64,000 nt of DNA, taken from NCBI GenBank assembly GCA_011503125.2, contig WWBZ02000012.1, positions 558,001 to 622,000 of the forward strand. The letters are read 5' to 3'. This stretch comes from Botryosphaeria dothidea. Taxonomy: Eukaryota; Ascomycota; Dothideomycetes; Botryosphaeriales; Botryosphaeriaceae. Made by a program: the position numbers and the translations under genes. Shown here piece after piece: positions 22,670 to 33,457 of this stretch (within the stretch, counting starts at the first letter, position 1; every line of letters begins with the position of its first letter). A model generated the notes under the pieces. The model worked only from the letters and a program-made list of their open reading frames with translations, was not told the origin of the DNA and made no database searches.

Positions 22670-23752
22670 CCATTCAGTATTGGTATCGTTTACAGCACAT
22701 AGGATCGTCTGTGGCTAAGATGACTCTCGAGCCATTCACTCTTTCCTTACACAATTCTACAGAATGACAGATAGAGCGGATTTTACATGACAACCAAAAA
22801 GGGTAGTCACGGATTCGGTGGTTAGTAGCTAGTCAGGCCGTTCGGAGGAACGACAAAAATACATGATCTTGCACCTTTCCATTGTCCCTAGCAGCGGACC
22901 CGGGACTTACATCATGCGTGCTGAACTTAAGGCACACGGACAATGCACGTGAACGAGTATACCATTATCACCAGTCGTCGAGAAGGGGGCCCGAGCTGTC
23001 TGTTCGACTCCGACCACCCGTGACCACGACTTCCCAGCCTGACCTAGCAGCATGCACGGGGCCCGTGCCCTCTTTTTAGATACTTCATTTCTCTCCTCTC
23101 CACCCTACTCCTCCTTCCCTCCAACGTCCTCCCAACTTTTGCTCCACAGCCCATTGAACAGACAGAGATATGGACGCCCTCCTCGAAGGTCCTGATCGAC
23201 GGAAGGCCCGCGGTGATCATCACAGCTTCCCTCAGTTTTCGGACATGGATGCTCTCAAGGACGCGCTCCAGCCCCGCGGCTGGTTGTGCCAGTCGACCGG
23301 TCATGACGATGATGAGAACGATGACGATCAAGCCGACGATAAAACCGACAACGGGATCGACCTTTCGGCGAGGGAAATCTTGGAAAACAGCAGTCCTCAG
23401 GCGTAACCTCTCGACGCATAGGGCGGATCCGCGGGAGATCTCCGGCGTTTCAGCGGAACGAACTGTCTGGCATCGCTCGGCTCAGATCACCTCGCAATTT
23501 ACATCACCGCCATGTGCATTCCTTTCTTCACGTTCTACTTGAGCTAATTTTCTGAGTGCGTGCAGTCAGGAAGTCTAGCGGAACCCTCGTCGCTCTAGTC
23601 ACCAGGAGACAGGACAGCACCCGAAAAGATTTTTTTCTAAGAAGTCTTCTTCTTCAATCATTCCGAGTGCGCGGCTGTCGTTGTTCATCCCCAATCTTGC
23701 CGTCTTTCTTGATTATTTTGCAATCTGCAGGTTCACCTGGCGGTATTCAATC
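22670..23752. other. Intergenic region before TYW2
   Basis: No confident gene. Two overlapping small frames were noted: plus 23170-23406 (78 aa, acidic, DDDENDDDQADD) and minus ~23400-23044, which reads a hydrophobic run GLIVIVLIIVMTG. It also holds the second copy of the 30-bp repeat. The last ~150 bp are CT-rich and probably the 5' UTR of TYW2. Confidence 0.45.
23374..23403 (+). repeat. 30-bp dispersed repeat, copy 2
   Basis: Matches 19725-19754 at 28 of 30 bases, in the same orientation. Confidence 0.7.
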
Positions 23753-25285
23753 ATGGCCAGTACCCCTATCTACTTTCATCAGCATGCTTTAGTTGTCCCA
23801 GCACGGCACGTTAAAGCCGTCAAGACATTTCTTGAGGAACGCCGCATCCTTGATAAGAGCAAGAAAATTACACCATACTTCCAAACCAAGGTCGAACAGG
23901 GAGATCCTGCAAAGGATCAGATCCCCGAGCCTGGAAAGCGTTTCGTCATACCGTTTCTGCAGGATGCCCAGGAAACAGGCGCCGACGGCCAGACAGAACA
24001 TGGAAGCACCCTCGAAGCGCACTTGAGACAACACGCAACTCCCCTTGAGTCGCTCCTCGGCTCAGACGCATACAAAAGCATTTCCATTACCCGGCTCGAG
24101 CACCACGACGGAACACCCACACCAACCCAGCAGACCAACCCCCTCCGCGCCGCCTTCCACGCCGCCCTCTCCGCCCTCCCCCCAGAAACCCTCTCCCACC
24201 TCTCCCTCACCCCCGCCCAGCTCGCCGCCGACCTCCCCTCCACCTACACCATCTACCCGCCGCTCCTCCTCCTCCCGGCCCACGCCTTCCGCCAGCCGAC
24301 CTGGACGACGCTCCTCGCGCACCACCCCCCCACCAGCCACATCACGCGCGCCCTCCTCGCCGCCGCCGCCGCCGCCCTTGGCGTCACGCACATCGCCGCC
24401 AACGCGCCCATCGCGCCCACCACCACCACCACCACCACCACGGGCGAAGGCGACAACACCCTGCGCTCCCCCACCGCCCTGACGCCCCTCCACGGCGCCT
24501 TCGGCCCGCCCGGCCCGAACGCGACGCCCACCCGCGCCGACTTCGCGCGCGCCTTCTGGGCCACCGCGCGCCAGAACGGCGTCGCGCAGACGTGGGCGCC
24601 GCGCCACACCATGTTCAGTCGCGGCAACGTCAAGGAGAAAGCGCGGCTCCTCGGCCTCGCGGCCGTGCGCGAGGCGAGCGGTTGCGCGGCCGTCGACCTG
24701 TACGCCGGGATCGGGTACTTTGCGTTCTCGTACCGGAAGGCGGGGGTGGCGAGGGTGCTGGGATGGGAGATCAATGCGTGGAGTGTGGAGGGGCTGAGGA
24801 GGGGAGCGGGGGCGAATGGGTGGGGGGTGGGGGTTGTTGGTGGTGGTGAGGAGGAGGTGGATGAGGGGTTTTTCGAGAGGGATTTTGTGGTGTTTTTGGA
24901 GTCGAACGAGCACGCAGCCGGGCGGGTGGAGGGGCTGAGGGAGCGGGTGCCGCCGGTGAGGCATGTCAATGCGGGATTGTTGCCGACCTCGAGAGGTGGG
25001 TGGGAGACTGCGGTTAGGGTGCTGGATCCGGGGTTGGGAGGGTGGGTGCATCTGCATGAGAATTTTGGGGAAGGGGAGATCAATGCGAGGGCGGAAGAGG
25101 TTGTGCGCGAAGTGAGGAAGATCTGGAAAACGGTCAGGGTGGAGAGGTGTGGTAGGAGTGAGATTCCTTTGGATGCGGAGGACACTATCAAGTTGGAGCA
25201 TGTGGAGAGGGTCAAGACGTATGCGCCTGGTGTGCTGCATTGCGTGTTGGACATCTGGATCTCGCCGACTGGACGAGCAGATTGA
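23753..25285 (+). CDS. TYW2: tRNA wybutosine-synthesizing protein 2 (aminocarboxypropyltransferase)
   Basis: A single 510-codon exon. The start at 23753 is the first ATG in frame and begins MASTPIYFHQHALVVPARHV. The C-terminal half is a class I AdoMet domain: APRHTMFSRGNVKEKAR (~283-299) precedes motif I VDLYAGIGYFAFSY (~313-326), then GWEINAWSVEGLRRGA and a late HLHENFGEGEINARA block. TYW2/Trm12 transfers the 3-amino-3-carboxypropyl group of AdoMet to the wyosine precursor at position 37 of phenylalanine tRNA. The region ~120-260 is unusually rich in Ala, Pro and Thr, including a Thr8 run, and is GC-rich. The protein is somewhat longer than yeast Trm12. It acts in the cytosol. Confidence 0.88.
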   Translation: MASTPIYFHQHALVVPARHVKAVKTFLEERRILDKSKKITPYFQTKVEQGDPAKDQIPEPGKRFVIPFLQDAQETGADGQTEHGSTLEAHLRQHATPLESLLGSDAYKSISITRLEHHDGTPTPTQQTNPLRAAFHAALSALPPETLSHLSLTPAQLAADLPSTYTIYPPLLLLPAHAFRQPTWTTLLAHHPPTSHITRALLAAAAAALGVTHIAANAPIAPTTTTTTTTGEGDNTLRSPTALTPLHGAFGPPGPNATPTRADFARAFWATARQNGVAQTWAPRHTMFSRGNVKEKARLLGLAAVREASGCAAVDLYAGIGYFAFSYRKAGVARVLGWEINAWSVEGLRRGAGANGWGVGVVGGGEEEVDEGFFERDFVVFLESNEHAAGRVEGLRERVPPVRHVNAGLLPTSRGGWETAVRVLDPGLGGWVHLHENFGEGEINARAEEVVREVRKIWKTVRVERCGRSEIPLDAEDTIKLEHVERVKTYAPGVLHCVLDIWISPTGRAD

Positions 25286-25672
25286 GTCTCCAGGCCAAAA
25301 GCTGGGTTTGAGTGACAGCTAACCCCTTGCGGCAAGAGACTGCCGACGAAAAAAAAAAAACAACAAAAAAACAGACAAAAGGGTTCGGCCGTAGGTAGAA
25401 CCAACGACCTAGGCCTAGATCCACCGGGGCTTCGGTGATTACCCGGCTACCATGGAACTTTACATCATATACCGTGCTGGCCTTATCACCTACAACTGCC
25501 GGCCGGAAGAACCTCGCGGTGTAACTGTTACATGTGAGGTCAAGCATACCAATTGCTATAGAACACCACATCAACAGCAGATTCACTCTAAAAGGCAGCG
25601 AGAAGCGGCATTGAGTCTATTATATTACTTCAGCAACTAATTCTATCGTCAACCTCATCATAAGCTCCTTGA
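25286..25672. other. Convergent 3' intergenic region
   Basis: A 387-bp stretch between the ends of TYW2 and the hydrolase. It holds an A-rich run (25350-25372) and a GC-rich hairpin-forming stretch near 25418-25434 (caccggggcttcggtg). No gene is supported. Confidence 0.5.
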
Positions 25673-26994
25673 TCAAGCCGACGCCGTTTTGTTCAATATC
25701 CACTCATGAACAACGGCCGCAATCTCGAGGTTGTTCAGCTCGAGAAAGCCGAAATGGCCGTTCCCATAGATACCTATCTCGCCCAGCTTGATCCACTCAG
25801 GGCTACCACCCGCCTGCTCCAAGTAGTCAATCACGCAGTGATCATACGTCATGTGCGGGCTGGCGTCTCCCGTCAGCGCGACGTACGGCACGGACGCGAT
25901 CTTGGGGAGCTGGCGCGCCGGCTCGGTCTGCAGGATGCAGCTACGCTTGGCGAGCGTGTCCTCGCCGACGACGGTGGTGTTGAGGTCAGAAGAGCTGGCG
26001 GCGGCAGGCTCGTAGTCGATTTGAGTGTTAGTCAGACCCCAAGGGCGGGCGGTGGAGCGGCCAACGGAGGAGGTGCTGTTGCCGGTGTAGGACTCGAAGG
26101 GGATGGTGGCGGGCTCGAGATTGATGTTGCCGGCGACCAGCGTGGGGCAATCGTTGGACAGGAGCACCGGGTGCAGTGCGCCGATAGAGTGCGAGACGAG
26201 GAAGGACGGGCCGATCAGCTCGAGAAGCGCGCAGCCGGAGGCGCGCATGGAGAGCTCCTGGGCGGTGAGGTTGGAGGTGAGGGGGATGAAGGTGGACTGG
26301 AAGGCGTCGAAGTAGGGGTCACCCTTCAGACCGGTGCCGGGCCATTGCGTGTGGTTCTGCGATTGCGGGTAGGCGTTTGTGAGCTCCGGGACGGTAAAGC
26401 CCTTCTGGCTGATTTCGGCGGTCGAGCCGATACGGAGCGGGAAGTTGGTGAGGTCTTCCTCGCTTCCGCGGCCGACGGAGGTTTGGTCGAGAAGGTAGAC
26501 CTGATAACCCTGGTCCAGGAAGTAGGAAGCGAAGCCCTTGCGGTTATCGGGGGTGTTGAGCCATGTCTGCGGTGTCGTGAGTAAGAAGAAAGTTTAGATG
26601 GCGCCGCCGTTTGCTCTTGGCGGACGAAGCTTCAAGCTTACCACTCCCGAAGTGCCTGTTTGAGGTTAGCAGGTGAGCCACAGCGGAGATTCGGTAACTT
26701 CTGCGACGCGGATATCGTACCTCCGCCGTGGAAAAAGACGATTGGCTTTGGCTGGGCCACGCCAGCGGCCGGAGTAAGCTTCTCGACGTAGATTTGGTCG
26801 TAAGTCAGGTTGCCGGCGGCGCTATCCACGTATCTGCCGCCAACGTAGAAGAAATCGCGGTAATGCAGGGTCTCGTTTGACTTGCATGCTGGAGCAATAG
26901 CGTTGACACCGACGCAAGAAGTCTGGCAATGCGCGGCGCCGAGAAGCACCGATCCGGGCAGCAGGGAGGCGGCGAAACTGTTGAAACGCACCAT
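25673..26994 (-). CDS. Secreted alpha/beta hydrolase (esterase/lipase-like)
   Basis: Three exons (26994-26721, 26655-26642, 26566-25673) with introns of 65 and 75 bp give 393 aa; the middle exon is only 14 nt. An N-terminal signal peptide is likely (LLPGSVLLGAAHC). The oxyanion-hole motif FFHGGG (~87-92) spans the first intron. The nucleophile elbow is SHSIG with Ser ~223, an unusual form of GxSxG. Candidate Asp ~330 (TGD) and His ~367 (GNGHFGF) complete the triad. Several Asn glycosylation sites are present. The fold indicates hydrolysis of an ester or similar bond outside the cell; the substrate is not evident. Confidence 0.82.
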
Positions 26995-28263
26995 GGTGGT
27001 GCTCTGGAGCTGTGGATTAAAAATTAAGGAGGCCTAAGAGAGAGACGTTCAGGCAGGAGCACCACCGGTCGGATCCGGCAGGAGAGCAGTGGTGAACAGC
27101 ATGTCAGGGCCTGGGCGACAGCGTGTATTTAGCGAAGAGCGGACGAGTAGTTGCATAGATCGGCCGGCCGCCACAGACCAAATGGGGCAAGCAAATAGGT
27201 CTATAGGAGCGAGAGGCGATCCGGGCCATGGTGATCTCCGTCCTCGCTTTGCTGCACCACCGCGGGGCAAGAGGCCGCCTGGAAAATACCGCGGCCGCGT
27301 CGCAGAGTCGCGCAGCTGGATTTTTGTTGGTGTTGGTGAAGCGAGCGGAAAAAGTCACAGGCTTTGGCCTGCGCCTGCTGTTTCACGCACAACACGAGCA
27401 TGTTCCTGCGCTCCTCCGTCTTTTCCGGGACGCGACGCAAGAACGGAGCGTCGAGCAGCGTTGAGGCGGTTGGCCGACAGCCGAGGGAGTCTCCGACGTC
27501 TGCGCCGCATTGCAACAGCTGGCAAGGCGGGCAGCAGTGGTGAAGCAGCCCTTGACCCCTGCTGGGCAATCTCGCTTCTTTTGTGCTCGCGCGGCCAGCT
27601 TCCCGACCCTACGGTTCCACGGATCTTGCCAGCCCATCGAACCACCCATGCCCCGCTGTCTATCCTTGCGCATCTCTCGATATTGACCTAACTGCCGACC
27701 TACCCATTTGCCGACCGTTCGAGAATCCGCGCCTCTACCCGACCCATCCTGCAGGGTCTCTCCCTCGAGCATGCTTGGCGGTAGAGAGCCTTGAATCAAG
27801 GGACGCTGCTGACTGAAGTCTCTGAACCGGCCGAGAACAAGATCGAGATGGCCCAGAGCTGTGTTTACAAAAAGGCACGCCATGGCCCGTACCATGGTCT
27901 CGGGTACCAGCTTATCGTGTTCCCCGGCCTTGGTTCACACCCACGTGGTAGACGTTCCGTCAAGGAGAGCGCATCATGAAAGTCTGACAGGTTGGAGCAG
28001 CTTCGAGCCCGGGATCTCCTGGTGAGTCGGAGGCAGCCGGGTCTCCACGACTCGTTGACCTGAAATAGTGTCAATTAGCCTGAGCATTATCTAACGACGA
28101 GCGCAGAAAAAAGCATCGACTGCCCTCCGTACATTATACGACGTTGTGTGGGGGCTTATCACTTTCTTTAACTTCACTATCATTGTTAAATGGCCCTCCT
28201 GCTCTCCTTTGGGCAATTTAGACCCTCTCGCGGTTGACCAGCATTCTGCTGCGAACCTCCAAG
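26995..28263. other. Divergent intergenic region between the hydrolase and the rhodopsin-domain gene
   Basis: 1.27 kb, mostly GC-rich, with many overlapping open frames up to 200 codons that have no recognisable domain. The last ~120 bp before the plus-strand gene are CT-rich and probably its 5' UTR. Confidence 0.5.
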
Positions 28264-29694
28264 ATGTCCAACCTCTCAAACGCTGGCCGATCGGCACTCA
28301 TCGGTTCTCCGCCTGCTACTCAGGATGACTACTGGATCGTCAAGGGCATGCTCAATGCCGTGCACATGGCCAATAAAATTGACGCCGACAATGGCTACAC
28401 CTTCCTTCCCAAGCGTCCAGCAGGTTATGAGTACGAAGACAAACAAACAGGCATCATCATCGGCATGTCTATCTGCATCTTCGTCATGTTCTTTGTAACT
28501 GGCGCTCGCCTGGGACTTCGATTGTTTCGAACTGGTTTGCGTTGGGGTGCCGACGACTGGGTGTTGATTCCCGGAGCGGTAAGGAACACACTTCCGCCCC
28601 CCCCCCCCCGATCTCGGCTTTACTAATGAGCATCTACAGATTATGGCAATCACCTACCCAGCACTCCAAATTGCCATGGTGATAGATGGCGGAGGAGGCC
28701 GGCACATATGGGACGTCACTTATGCCCAATACAACCTCTTCAACTGGGTACGCCCCTCCTGGCCACGGCCATTCTCTGACTCGTCTCCCCAGCTAACAGT
28801 ATCCAGCTTGGAGTAACTTGCAAGATCCTTTTCTTCACATCCGTAGGCATCATCAAAATCTCCATCACGCTCTTTAACCGCCGCCTGACGGGCATGGCCT
28901 CACGCATCTGGCGCATCCTCAACGACGTCTTCCTCTTCCTCCTCACCGTCTACACCCTCCTCGCTCTCTTCTGGACCTGCTTCCAATGCAGCCCGCCGCC
29001 GGCCATGTGGAACAAGATCTACTCGGGCAAGCTCTCGACACCGCCAACCTGCTGGTCGACCCCCACCATCTCCAACGTGCTCAGCGTGATCCACGTGGTC
29101 ATGGACTTCTGCCTGCTGATGACGCCCATCATCGTGCTGTGGAAGGTCAAGCTGCCGACCTCGACCAAGATCCGCCTCTACCTCGTCTTCTCGACCGGTG
29201 CCGTCTCGTGCGTCGGCAGCGTGCTGCGCCAGCTCGCCCAGCAGAAGATCAACCTCGACGTTACCTGTACGAAAGACCTTCCTCCCACCCTTCCTTCCTC
29301 CCAAAGACCGCATTACTAATCCTCTTTGACAGGGGGCTACACCGGCATCCTCACCTGGACCCTCGTCGACCTCACCTTCGGCGTCCTCACCGCCAGCCTC
29401 CCCGTCCTCGTCGGCCTGATCCCCTCCGCCTGGCGCTCCGTCTCCAACCGCGGCACCTCGCGCTCCACGCGCCCCACCGGCTCCGGCGGCGGCGACATCG
29501 GCCGCGGGTACCTCACCAACCGCAGCCGCGCGACGGCCACGGGCACGCGGACGCGCCGTGGCGACGACGACGACGACGCGGAGTCGGAGGACCGCGGCGG
29601 CATACTGGTCGAAGAGGAGTTCGAGCTGACGTACCACGAGGTCGAGGTGGTGACGACGAAGGACAGCAGCGTCGTCGAAGAGGTCAAACGATGA
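28264..29694 (+). CDS. Rhodopsin-domain integral membrane protein (fungal PTH11-like)
   Basis: Four exons (28264-28578, 28640-28747, 28807-29266, 29333-29694) with introns of 61, 59 and 66 bp give 414 aa. It shows about seven hydrophobic segments: GIIIGMSICIFVMFFVTGA, a second after DDWVLIPGAIMAITYP, GVTCKILFFTSVGIIKIS, ILNDVFLFLLTVYTLLALFW, NVLSVIHVVMDFCLLM, the VFSTGAVSC region and GVLTASLPVLVGLIP. GARLGLRL, WGADDWVL and a CxxSPPPAMW-like loop are typical of the fungal rhodopsin-domain family. The cytoplasmic tail is acidic with a Ser/Thr/Arg-rich stretch. No CFEM domain is present. A plasma-membrane sensor role is usual for the family but not shown here. Intron 1 contains a C13 run. Confidence 0.87.
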
Positions 29695-30706
29695 AGAAAA
29701 AGAAAAAGCTGCGGCGAAATCAAAGGGAGAGTTACCCCATGCTCTGAAACCGTACAGAAGGGTGCTGCTGCTGCAGCCGACGGTTAGCGCCAAATGCGAG
29801 GTCTCCCACCGACAGGTCAGGGGGAGAACAAAAAAAAAAAAAGATGCGATTCTACACTGTCGTGGAAAGTGGAAGCATTCGTCCGGGCGGCCTTGTCAGT
29901 CAACATGCAACACACCTACGTCCGGATGAACGCTTCTACTCCCCACGCAATTACGGGCAGTCTTCATGCAAGACTTTATTTTCCTCTCCCCCACCTCCGC
30001 ACATAAGTCTCGCAAAGAGTGGGAAATTTTTTAAAGTTCAGGAAGAGGCTCTACGCTACAGAAAAAGAGACCGACCGGGCACGCGATGGGCCGGCACGAA
30101 GGCCGTCCCGTCGAGAGGGGAAAAACGGCGCGCCGCCGTGCGCCAACGCAGGGTCGCGGCAGAGCTTGGCCCGTTTTGGGAAAAGCGTGGCGTCGCGCGA
30201 AGTTTCTCCCTTCATCATCATCATCCCACATCCGACTATGCCGAGGCACCGGGCTTGCAGAGAAAAAAGCAAACCTCAATTTCCACTCGGAGTTCGGCCG
30301 TCGGGTGCTGTTCCGACGAGTGCTGCGAACCGGGATATCCGAAGAGGGGAGGGGGGGTTCTGCTTCGCCGCAATAATGGATGGGGCGGTGGCCTGATCGA
30401 CTGTGCATGGCGCCCAGCACGAGGCAGGCAAGGCGGCGTCAGTCAGTTCGGACTACGCAATTTTTGAGGAGCCGCATCGCAGATGAAATGCAGGGCTAAT
30501 GAGGACCTAAACACGATCGGTGGCTACGCCAGTCAATGACTCGTAGTTTGAGGGTTCCTTTGACGAGCGAACGCCAAAGGTTACGAATGACGCGTATATC
30601 TGGGCCGTGGGCGCCCTATGAATGAAGCAACGAACAACCGCTGTGGATATATACATGTAAACCCATATGTTCCCCTATGTTCCCCTTTTCTTTCCCCCCT
30701 ATGTCT
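29695..30706. other. Convergent intergenic region containing a MITE-like element
   Basis: Holds the palindromic element at 29861-29947; the rest shows no supported gene. Several plus-strand frames near 29844-30467 have no recognisable features. Confidence 0.5.
29861..29947. mobile_element. MITE-like palindromic element, copy 1
   Basis: About 87 bp with imperfect terminal inverted repeats of about 30 bp: the left arm contains ggaagcattcgtccgggcgg and the right arm gtccggatgaacgcttctac. The core (ttgtcagt...) matches copy 2 at 32972. No coding capacity; it could form a long hairpin. No clear target duplication was seen. Confidence 0.75.
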
Positions 30707-31874
30707 TCATGACTCCGGTTCCGGCGACGATGCTGGCTTTTGGCCATAAGTGTAGTAAAACTTCAGATACACGCGGTACTCCTGCTTCAAAAACTCGTTC
30801 CTGACCTCATCCAGTAACTCTTCGATGGTGTCGTTGTCCCAACCCAGAACGCGGTTGAACACGGGCAAGGCGGTTGGTGCGATGCCCTCGAGCACGACAA
30901 GCAGCATGCGTTTGCCCAGGTCAAGCTGGGTCTCATCCCACGTCCCAATGGGAATCTACACCCGATGCGTCAGCGAATATGAACACACAGCCCCTCCAGC
31001 CCAGCATGAGTCGCTCACCTTGCACAACTTTTGCACAACGTTCGTAAAGCCGGCGGTGATCATCCTGTCCTGCTGCTCGGCGGCGATCCTGAAGTTCTTG
31101 CCGATCTTCTTGGAAGCGTACTCGATCTGGCTGGCGAAGTACTTTGTCTTGGAGTCGTCGAAGCCGGGATCGTCGGACCAGAACATGGCCGAGTCTTCCT
31201 GGTGCTCAACCCAGCCGCCGGGCTTCAGGTGCTCGAAAGACTGGGCCCACAGCCGCTGCCAGTCGGTGATGGCCGGGTAGAGGTAGCGGGCGTGGACGAA
31301 GTCAAAAGCTTCTTTCCCGAACGGCCAGTCGTCCTCGGCATCGTGGACGAGGAACTTGCAGTTGGGCGATGTCCTGGCGTTGGGCGAATCAGAACGCGCG
31401 CCCCAAGAACAGAAATGGGAAAGGATGAGTGAAAAGAGGAAGAAACAGGGTCGCGACGTAAAAGAGAATCTGTCAAGAGTACCAGCTGGGCTGCACGGGC
31501 TTCACGTCGAAGGCAAGAACTTGAGCATCAGGATGGGTGTCGGCGAAATCAAGCGCCCAGATGCCGGTGCCAGTCCCGATGTCGAGCACGAGCTCCGGGT
31601 CCTGGAGCGGGGCAGCGTACAAGGCGCCGTCGAGCGTCTGGACGAAGGTGTGGCCCCAGAAGTCCAGGCGGTCGGGCTCGCGCTCGTCGTCCGGCAGCAG
31701 ATACGAGTCGGCGGCGGATGACGACGAGCCGGACGACGACGAGGACTCTGAGGTTGAGTCGTGAAAAGAAGAGCCGACGTAATCCTGGTAGCGGGCGGCG
31801 TCTCCCCAAGAATCGACGACGCCTAGGGCACGCTCCCACCGGCCCTTGGTGAGGGAGGTGTCGTCGGCGGCCAT
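30707..31874 (-). CDS. UMTA/LaeA-type SAM-dependent methyltransferase
   Basis: Three exons (31874-31483, 31373-31019, 30955-30707) with introns of 109 and 63 bp give 331 aa. Motif I is LDIGTGTGIW (~97-106), followed by the DVKPVQPSW and NCKFLVHDAEDDWPF blocks, FDFVHARYLYPAITDW, and HLKPGGWVEHQE, which is typical of fungal UMTA-like methyltransferases. A Ser-rich, low-complexity insert lies at ~41-53. The family includes the secondary-metabolism regulator LaeA and many uncharacterised enzymes; nothing here shows which role applies. No biosynthetic core enzyme is nearby. Confidence 0.88.
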
Positions 31875-33457
31875 GGCGCGCGGTGGTGGTAAGGTAGTCC
31901 CGGTCGGGCAGAGGCTCAGTCGAGAGGCGGTGCGGGAGTGGAGAGGGCTTGGGCGTGTTTAATTTGTTGTTTTGTCGCGTGCGGGACGCTGCCTGAGTCG
32001 CCCGATGGCCGCCCCACAATAGGGGCACAGATGAGCCCATCCCTGCCAAAAAGCTGCTTGGAGCGTGGCCGCCAGATCACATCGTAAGCGCTTGCATGAC
32101 GGCCACAACTTGCGGGGCGGCGCTTGCGTGCGGGGTTCTGACACGTGAAGACCGGTGTCGTTCGCTGCGTAACCTGGCACAGCGCTTTTCCAGAGGATTT
32201 GGCGAGCTGGAGAGAGCTGAAGATAGGCGCAACGGGTTCCACGAAAATAGACCGAGGCCAGGCTTGGTTCTGGTGCAAACGGCAAGAAGATATTCAGGCA
32301 GGATCTAGCTCTAGCCGGTTAGGGCTAGTCGCGTAGCCCCGCGCCTGCGCCAGGCCGACTGCTGCACCCGTTCCTGACTTCCCTGCTCCCTTCCATCTCT
32401 GCACGAGCAGAGACATCGCTCTCGTCGCAACCCATCGCCGGGAGCGCGAAGTCGACTGCAATTCGTTTGCCTACACTTGCGCAGTCCCTCAATCCAGCTG
32501 TAACTACAAAGTCGTCCGCTTCCAGATGGATCTTCCAACCCGGCCTATCCGCGTCATGTACCTGACAAAGGCTCGCACACCAACCACCAGTCATCTATTA
32601 GCGACGATGGCCAGTATTCTCACGATCATCTGAATCCCGATAGGAAAGCCAAGCATCATGCCCTGATCTGCAATGCATCCGTGTAAGCGTGTCAGCATCC
32701 TGCGTACCATATTTCGGACCTGTCGACAGGATTTCCTATCGAGGCTATATGAATCGAGTCCCATCGGCGGGCATTACCGGAGTATGATCGGTGTGAAGGC
32801 TTCCAGTTGGCTGCAGAAAGGTAGCTGACCAGCTCCGGCTGCACTGAGGTACAAACCAATGAGCTACTGTCATCATCCCAGTCAGACCCCCCTCATTACG
32901 GCCATCTATCCTCACGAATCATAACAATACAGGGAGGTCGCAGTACGGCGATAGAATTCCAAAACGCAACCCCATGGGGAGAGGAAGTATTCGTCCGGAC
33001 GGCTTTGTCAGTGGAAATGCGGTACACTTACATCCGGATGAATGCTTCTACTCCCCATGGTAGTATTGATCAGGTCTTTTTTCTGGCTTGTCGGTGGTAA
33101 TTTCGTATTCAAAGCTAATTGTCGGCTGCAGCACCCCTCTGTAAGGCTTCATCGGAAAAACATGCAAATGTCAATACTCTCGGCTTCTTCCGCCGCACTC
33201 ACATCTTATTGCATACGCGCCTGCAGCATCAGACCATGATTCTACGATTTCATTCGCTCCGCCCTCCCACGTCTCCATACGGGGTTCCGATTCGTGAAAT
33301 GTCAGATTAGAGTTCGCTGAGCCAAGCCCGCCTGACCGTCAGCGACAAGCCTCGACCCGGTTCTCATCCACCCCGTGAATATCCGCGTCGCAAAATTTCG
33401 CGTAGTCTCTATTAATTCGAAGACTTCACGATCAAAAGAAAACGCTAGTCGCCTTAT
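31875..33457. other. Intergenic region with MITE-like copy 2
   Basis: 1.58 kb between the methyltransferase start and the end of the secreted-protein gene. It holds the palindromic element at 32972-33060. A minus-strand frame at 32325-32594 was considered but has no recognisable domain. Confidence 0.5.
32972..33060. mobile_element. MITE-like palindromic element, copy 2
   Basis: 89 bp, ending in a perfect inverted pair ccatgggga/tccccatgg. Arms of about 27 bp contain aagtattcgtccggac on the left and atccggatgaatgcttctac on the right. The core is close to copy 1 (tttgtcagt, then a segment ending cacttac). Confidence 0.8.

Noticed and set aside
24062..25404. Two long minus-strand frames (383 and 392 codons) opposite TYW2.
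   Set aside because: The plus frame has the TYW2 AdoMet motifs; the minus frames are low-complexity mirror sequence.
25380..25450. Possible tRNA or structured RNA between TYW2 and the hydrolase.
   Set aside because: Only a short hairpin (caccg/cggtg) is visible; no full cloverleaf or known RNA motif.
27960..28090. Possible tRNA-like fold on the minus strand (cccgggctcgaag segment).
   Set aside because: No cloverleaf could be built: the anticodon stem does not close around a 7-base loop and the T-arm lacks a proper GTTCRA loop in place.
28900..29793. A 297-codon minus-strand frame opposite the rhodopsin-domain gene.
   Set aside because: Ala/Arg/Gly-rich mirror of GC3-biased coding DNA; the plus strand gives a coherent seven-helix protein.
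15205..31900. Secondary-metabolite cluster suggested by a methyltransferase, hydrolase, SDR and regulators nearby.
   Set aside because: No polyketide synthase, NRPS, terpene cyclase or other core enzyme is present, and the genes are interspersed with housekeeping genes such as TYW2 and RNH2C.
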